DNA of 64,000 bases from Daedaleopsis sinensis (taxonomy: Eukaryota; Basidiomycota; Agaricomycetes; Polyporales; Polyporaceae): contig CM066303.1 in NCBI GenBank assembly GCA_033807695.1, forward strand, positions 1,240,001 to 1,304,000, in the 5' to 3' direction. Shown here piece by piece: positions 58,462-64,000 of the stretch. Numbering within the stretch: the stretch's first letter is position 1; each line of letters begins with the position of its first letter. The notes under the pieces are model-generated. The model saw only the letters and a program-made list of their open reading frames with translations. It did no database searches and was not told the DNA's origin. Made by a program: the position numbers and the translations under genes.

Positions 58462-61400
58462 CTCGCCTCATATCAAGTTATAAATAAGAATAAGCACGCT
58501 GGCTACTCCGATGAAGCCGGCGAGGCTCGATTTCCAGCCCCTTTAGCCGACCAAGACGTTGAGCAGGGAATCGACCTGTCACTGAGGCTAGCGAGGGGAC
58601 TGAGCGAAGACGGCTAGCAAGACAAAGCCAAGCGACGGCCGTGAGCGATGGTGAGGAGGCAAAATTGGACCCTCTCAGCTAGGTGGGACGCTTAAAGGGA
58701 CAAGAGCGTGCCGTGGCCGCAAGAGGGAGCCCGGGTGAAAAACTCCACATTTCCATCCACACGGACTCGTGGTGCGTGGGTGTGTTCAGGGTGTGTCTAT
58801 AGAGTAACTGCTAACTCGGGCTCATTTGGTCGCATCTGATCCCATGCACCGGGTGGATGCTTACGAGGTGAATAGCCGGTATGGCAATGTTTTAGACTGT
58901 CTGGCTGACCATGGGAATATCTTGGGCCGGTTACTGCCGTGCGCAGTGTAGCCGTGGTGGAAGAATCCGCTGTTCTGAATGGCTGTGTAATGTGGAAAGA
59001 CTGTGCTCAGCATCCAGCATGAGAGCACTTGTCGATCACTCACATTGACCAGACATACGGAAACATGATACGGCGACTTGCGGACGGCTGAGCAGCCAGA
59101 ATCTCAGAGTTTGTTCTGCAACGCAGGTATTGCTATCCATGGTACGTCTCACATCAGTCTACGTCTCAAGAAAAACACTTTGATTGCTATGTTGTGCGGG
59201 GCATAAGTACGAATGTCAGAAGGATGCGCAATGGATATAGTAGTGAACGAATGGCCATGCTCACCCTGATCGTGACTCCCCTCGGGTCGGGTCCAAAGGA
59301 GGACATGGGTAAATACAGACATAGTAGTAGGTAGGAAGCCAGCTCAGCGGCAGACGCGCACACCAGTTCGGGGCGCTTACAGTGTTCCCACGGCACCCCC
59401 CACGACTAGTAGTCGCCAAGTTAATAAGTCGTAAGGCCGCGCAAGCACGGCATGGCCCGCTACTTAATATCCTTGAGTACGGCGCCCATAACAAATACGA
59501 TAGACAGTGGTTGTGGGTCAAACGGTCATGCATTCACCATGGTTGATGTATGTCACGGTTGCAGTTCAAACAAGACAGAATTAATCACTTAAGAACGTAC
59601 ATAAGAGTGCTCAATTCTCGCTGCACAACACACTGTCGGCTGCTGGAAATCTTTCAATAGTGAGTGCTGAGCGGCGAGTATTGCGCTGTCCATGCGGGAC
59701 CGTGATACCAACAGAACTACACACATCACAAATATGTTCTAGCATGTACTGATGCGACTCCCATGGAGCGACAGAGCGCCAAACATATGTCGTGTGTAAG
59801 ATGGTATATGCATTCGCACACTCGTAGCACGCTTCCCCTCGATGATCTACACATCGTCCATGAGGTACGTGAGAGAACAATAGTTGTTGACATGACTCAA
59901 CGGTATCACGGCTCTCGGTAGGGATGCCATGTGCGCTGAGGGTCAATTACCAGATGGGTGATAGGGTGAACGAACGGGCGTAGAGCCGGCGTTCAATAAC
60001 AGAGACAGATAGTAAACAGATGGTGCAGAGGTCTAACGACGTGCATGCTTCATAAGGGGCTGAGGTTGGGACGACAAGGGTTCAATTGCCTCATGATCGT
60101 CAGACATCTCAACATCTGTGGCATGCGATGTGGATGAATACTCGAGCAGATGGAAGGACCAAGGGCGTAAGTACCTAATTTTTCTGGATTTTCCCGGGGG
60201 GCAGCGACGGCACGTTCTATGTGCGCAGACGACGGAGGGGGAATGTCATCATCATGGATAGATGGCTCACTGAACATGAAACAGCCATTGACGTACCGGG
60301 GACAGGAGTCGGACACCAAGCGTGACCAACCGGCATGCGTTGGAGATGCTCAGTGGTGGGACGGATGGTTCTTCCAGATATTTCTGGGCGACAGGCATCG
60401 AGCCAGTCAGTACATCAGCCTGGGGCAGGGTGCCGGCAACGAGAGGAAGACTGGATTGAAACCATCCAGATGTTGCAGGAACCATGATAAGTACGGCAGA
60501 GGAGGACAGCGTAGCAGTAGAATTCTCGCCAGAGACGATTCGACGAGGTATATTGTGAGCGTTCGCATAGGTAGATCGCTGACCGTGCATAGCCGTGCAT
60601 GCAGCCCATCAACTAGGCTTCGCGCAGGCACGTCAGCGCAGGAGCCATAGGTAGCAATAGAAGGGATTGATGGTGGGTGATAGAGGTCAGACAGCGACGG
60701 CGAGAGAGGATGAAAGCTTCAGTCGAGCTCGAGGAACTTGCAAGAGAGCAGCTAAGGAGAGGAGGAGGAGTGTATTTCCGAGGGAATGAGGAACGTTGTT
60801 GCGTGAGAGGCGCCATGACGTCGAGACGTCGACGATGACGCAAGCGCTTCAAGGTGGATACGATATTCGCACGGCTACAATATCGTTCTAATGAATGCGG
60901 ATAAGGTTGTATGGGAGCACAAACTTTAGCTGGTTTTCTAATGTTTCATTCTACACAAAAGTTCTCCAAGACCCGCTACCTAGTAGCGGGAATTTTCCTC
61001 CTCCTCCTACTCGTACATCACATTCATACCGACGCACGCTAGCAAGACACTACACAAGTAGTGAATGATGACATATGGCAAGCCATCGCTCTCACTAAGG
61101 GCCGTACTTTGAGTAGTATCTTCTCAGGCACTTATCCCGCCGAAGTCACTTTGAAACAAGGAGATGAGCTGACGCGGCTCACGCTTTGAACCCAATCGCA
61201 GTGTCCGCCGCACGAGCTGTCATCTGATCGCCTTCAAGTCCTATAAGATACATGGAATCAATTTCTGAGCAGTATGGTATGCTCCGCTCAATGAGACAAT
61301 GAGTCCACGCACAGCGCGTTGTAGACGGAGTCCTAGTATGCTCCGCGCAGTCGATGCGAGAACTAACGTTCGAATGGACATCCGCATGCTGCGCAACTCA

Positions 61401-62512
61401 CTAGCAAATGGTACTCCAGCCACACAACAACTTCTGTCACAACGCCCTCTGGTTTAACCTCGTAACTGCAAGTGACCGACATGGCAAAGCAGTTCGCAAG
61501 CCACCCACATTCTTTTCCCATCACCATTACCCTTTACCACACCGTGACACCTCCTCCTCTTCACTCCCTGCCTCCTCGTATCAGACTACGGGCTGTAAAC
61601 TACCACGGCAAAGTGCCTTGGCTGGCGGTCACCGTCTTCATCCCTCAAATGTACCACATCATTGGCGTGCGTTGAGGACCCCGCCTGCTGGAGCTACCCG
61701 GGCATTTCTGTGAAGGCTGGACGGGTGCAATGTGCTTCACGGTTCCAAGGATCCGATTCATTTTCCGCACCCATGCCGTGGTTCAGGGGCCTGAGAATAC
61801 CACCGACCGTCGGTGACCTTTGGCGACCATTGGAGTGGGTCCAAGGCACGGTCACAGCCCCAGCGTCGGGCTCCCCTTCACAGCCTCATGGCTGGTACAA
61901 GCTCCCACTCGACGGCCGACCTCCCATGTTCGGTAAACGACGTGCATTTCCCCCCGTGCGTTTCTTCCCACTGTTTTCTCCATAGTCTGGGACCGATGGC
62001 ACACCGCACACGCTCGAGATATTCTATGTTGTCGGAGCATGGAAGTTGTACACTGAGTAGGAGTCCGGGGCACTCTCTTTGGAGGACTACTTCGCGCTCA
62101 CATTCTCATCTCTGAGGGTATCCAGACGGGCGACAAGAAACCCCTCCTCCCGGGTCCGCCGGCTGCTCCCCGAATCACTGGCGTCGCGTGTCGGACAGCG
62201 CGAGACTCACCCACGGTTCTGGACGCGTGTCTGCTTCCCGAGCGACATGCATGTGCGGTCGTCTTCGGCGTCGACTTCCATTACTCATGCCGGTGTTCCT
62301 TCAGCTCATCGTCCAGGGGCGCAGTCAAAGTGTTCAACACATACGGGGTAGCGCGGCGTTCCGTCGTCCCCTTGGAGGAGCTCTAAGTCTATTACTCAAG
62401 GAAACGAACGAGTCTTTCCGTGAATGTGACGAGGCCACAAATCACAATGCAGTATGTACACCAGACTCCAATCACGATGTCCATGCGTTGCCCATTGCCT
62501 AGGGGACGCGCT
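58462..62512. other. 4-kb intergenic region, possibly with an unresolved minus-strand gene
   Basis: No gene could be assembled. On the minus strand at 60267-60850 a hydrophobic, leucine-rich stretch (LLLLSLAALLQ-like) precedes frames such as ENSTATLSSSAVLIMVPATS, which could be parts of a secreted or membrane protein, but no consistent exon chain was found. The rest shows short ORFs only. From about 62079 the plus strand may contain further decayed parts of the HET-type gene. Confidence 0.4.
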
Positions 62513-63150
62513 ATATCAGGAAGAAACCCGCACGACCTGGTCTCCCTCAAGATCAAGAAACTCGTCGAAATTACGAGACACCACGGTTATGCGTTGGCAT
62601 GGATTGACACCTGCTGCATCGACAAGACGAGCAGCGCTGAGCTCTCGTCGGAGGCGATAAACTCCATGTTCCGCTACTAATCCCTGGCGCTAGTCTGCTA
62701 TGCATTCTTGCACGACGTCGACACTGACCGGGCCTTCCGAGTCAACACCTTCAACGGGGTTGCTGGTATGCCGATGGCACCGACGAGGGTGGACCCTCCA
62801 AAAACTCATCGCTCCCCGAGTCGTCCTCTTCCTCTCCAGCTCCTGGGAGCTCCTCGGCTCGAAATCCGAACTCGTGGATGTGCTGACGGTGGTCACTCAA
62901 GTCTCCGCGACCATCCTACTGTGCGAACAAAGCGTGATGCGGATGAGTGTCGCACAGCGCATGTCCTGGGCAGCGATGCGCGAGACCACCCGTTTGGGGG
63001 ACGAGGCTTACTGTCTACTGGGCATCTTGGATATTAGCATGCCGACGCTGTACCGCCGAGGACGGAGGGCGTTTTGACGCCTCCAGGAGGAGATTATGAG
63101 GCAGTCTTGGGATACCACAATCTTCGCCTGGGGGCCCCAGTGCAGCTTAT
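62513..63150 (+). pseudogene. Broken HET-domain gene (heterokaryon-incompatibility type)
   Basis: Recognisable HET-domain blocks remain in order: GYALAWIDTCCIDKTSSAEL and EAINSMFRY; SLALVCYAFLHDV; then, in another frame, RRGWTLQKLIAPRVVLFLSS, LLGSKSELVDVLT, SVAQRMSWAAMRETTRLGDE, EAYCLLGILDISMPTLYRRG. Breaks seen: TAA at 62678-62680 where the family has a Tyr or Trp, a frameshift near 62760, and TGA at 63075-63077 just before RLQEEIMRQ. The start and the N-terminal region are not recognisable. HET proteins trigger cell death on non-self recognition; this copy cannot do so. Downstream frames, for example RIPIVNIDGRFYADPSW near 63395-63460 and GVLSSEAPVARGFHLDVTLV near 63868-63930, may be its decayed C-terminal part, extending to the window end. 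Confidence 0.8.
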
Positions 63151-64000
63151 CGAAGCTGGCATCGAAGCCTTCGAGATCCTTACAGCGCGCCTGAGGGCTG
63201 TTCTCCAGATGACCCTCTGACTTCAGCGAATGCTATGGTATTGAGCTTCGTCCTGATGAACCCCAGTGGACACGTTCAGATGTGAGGCTCTTCTATCGCC
63301 TCATCATAGAGTTAAGATGGATGGCTAACACGATTGCACTATAGGACTGTATGATGGTCGACATTCCAGTCTTCACCACTATGCCAAACGCTTGTTGATG
63401 CTCGAATCCCAATCGTCAATATTGATGGCAGGTTCTACGCTGATCCTTCTTGGTCGATATGTGGGGACCCGCTCTTGCTTCTGCTCCACAGTCGTCTCCA
63501 ACCCACAGCATCGACAGCCCAAATATACGACGTAGGCGGCTGTGCCATGTCCGCTTTCCTTCCGGTGCAGAAGAATCAATCACACCGGTATGGAGTAGCA
63601 TCTGTACGGTAGCGAATGACACGAGTCTACCGCAACCCGCCTCAGCGCTCTACTTTCCCATGAACCACGGCTTCTATCCAGCAATCCGCTTTTCTATCCA
63701 AGTTCGGGGCGAAGAACGCGTCAGTGACGAATGTCGTCTCGGGGATACGAGGACGTCTGGTTCAAACTGCCCCTTGCCTTCCTCCATACGTTGGCCCAGA
63801 GTGGACCGAGATGCTCCTCGCACCCACCGCCTGTCTACCCTACATCGCCCCACATTCAAAGCAAGCGGAGTATTGAGTAGCGAGGCACCAGTCGCTCGGG
63901 GCTTCCACTTGGACGTGACACTCGTAGAAGGGGAACCAGACCATTCCGAGTTCACTGCCACATGCATGCCCCGCCGACCACATCCTAACATGGCCGGGCC

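Noticed and set aside
1..64000. tRNA, rRNA and CRISPR features
   Set aside because: Several ggttcgaa-like B-box matches (for example near 32187 and 15208) had no matching acceptor stem or A box; no rRNA similarity was noticed; CRISPR is not expected in a fungal nuclear genome and no regularly spaced repeats of that type were seen.

Overview
The window is nuclear DNA from a filamentous basidiomycete, most likely an Agaricomycete of the Polyporales type. The evidence is dense short introns (mostly 46-80 bp), DUF6533 seven-helix proteins, a BTB protein and an orphan S/T-rich one-TM protein of the kinds common in Agaricomycetes, a basidiomycete-style STE12 with a C2H2 pair, and a HET-domain relic. 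Gene models were assembled by hand from splice signals, phase and family knowledge. No alignment or RNA evidence was available.

Layout. 1-363: 3' end of COQ8 (+), followed by a decayed second copy of its last exon (827-1011). 1313-2268: OPI3 phospholipid methyltransferase (-). 2709-3781: BTB/POZ protein (+). 5268-6928: monocarboxylate-type MFS transporter (-). 8781-10754: proteasome lid subunit RPN9 (+). 11144-14219: protein with two telobox-type Myb repeats, resembling the telomere protein Tay1 (+). 15391-17860: 12-exon MFS transporter (+). 18323-24398: SHPRH/IRC20-type SNF2-RING protein, 20 exons (+). 24791-25370: FMP46-like mitochondrial protein (+). 25677-27415 and 27811-29625: tandem DUF6533 genes, with a relic of a third between them. 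29626-41650: a 12-kb interval with no recognisable gene, rich in microsatellites. 41651-45979: STE12 transcription factor (+). 47669-49436: a 1.75-kb non-autonomous DNA transposon with about 230-bp terminal inverted repeats and a 9-bp target-site duplication. 51225-53573: ESCRT-II subunit VPS36 (-). 56313-58461: S/T-rich one-pass membrane protein (-). 62513 onward: broken HET-domain gene.

The left 25 kb is mostly conserved housekeeping content: ubiquinone and phospholipid synthesis, proteasome, telomere binding, replication-linked SNF2-E3, mitochondrial redox. The right 39 kb is accessory and repeat-rich, with STE12 and VPS36 as conserved islands. No operon logic applies.

The most unusual observation is in the two DUF6533 genes. 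Both read through 13 exons with nearly matching exon lengths only if each contains two 2-nucleotide exons flanked by normal-length introns.
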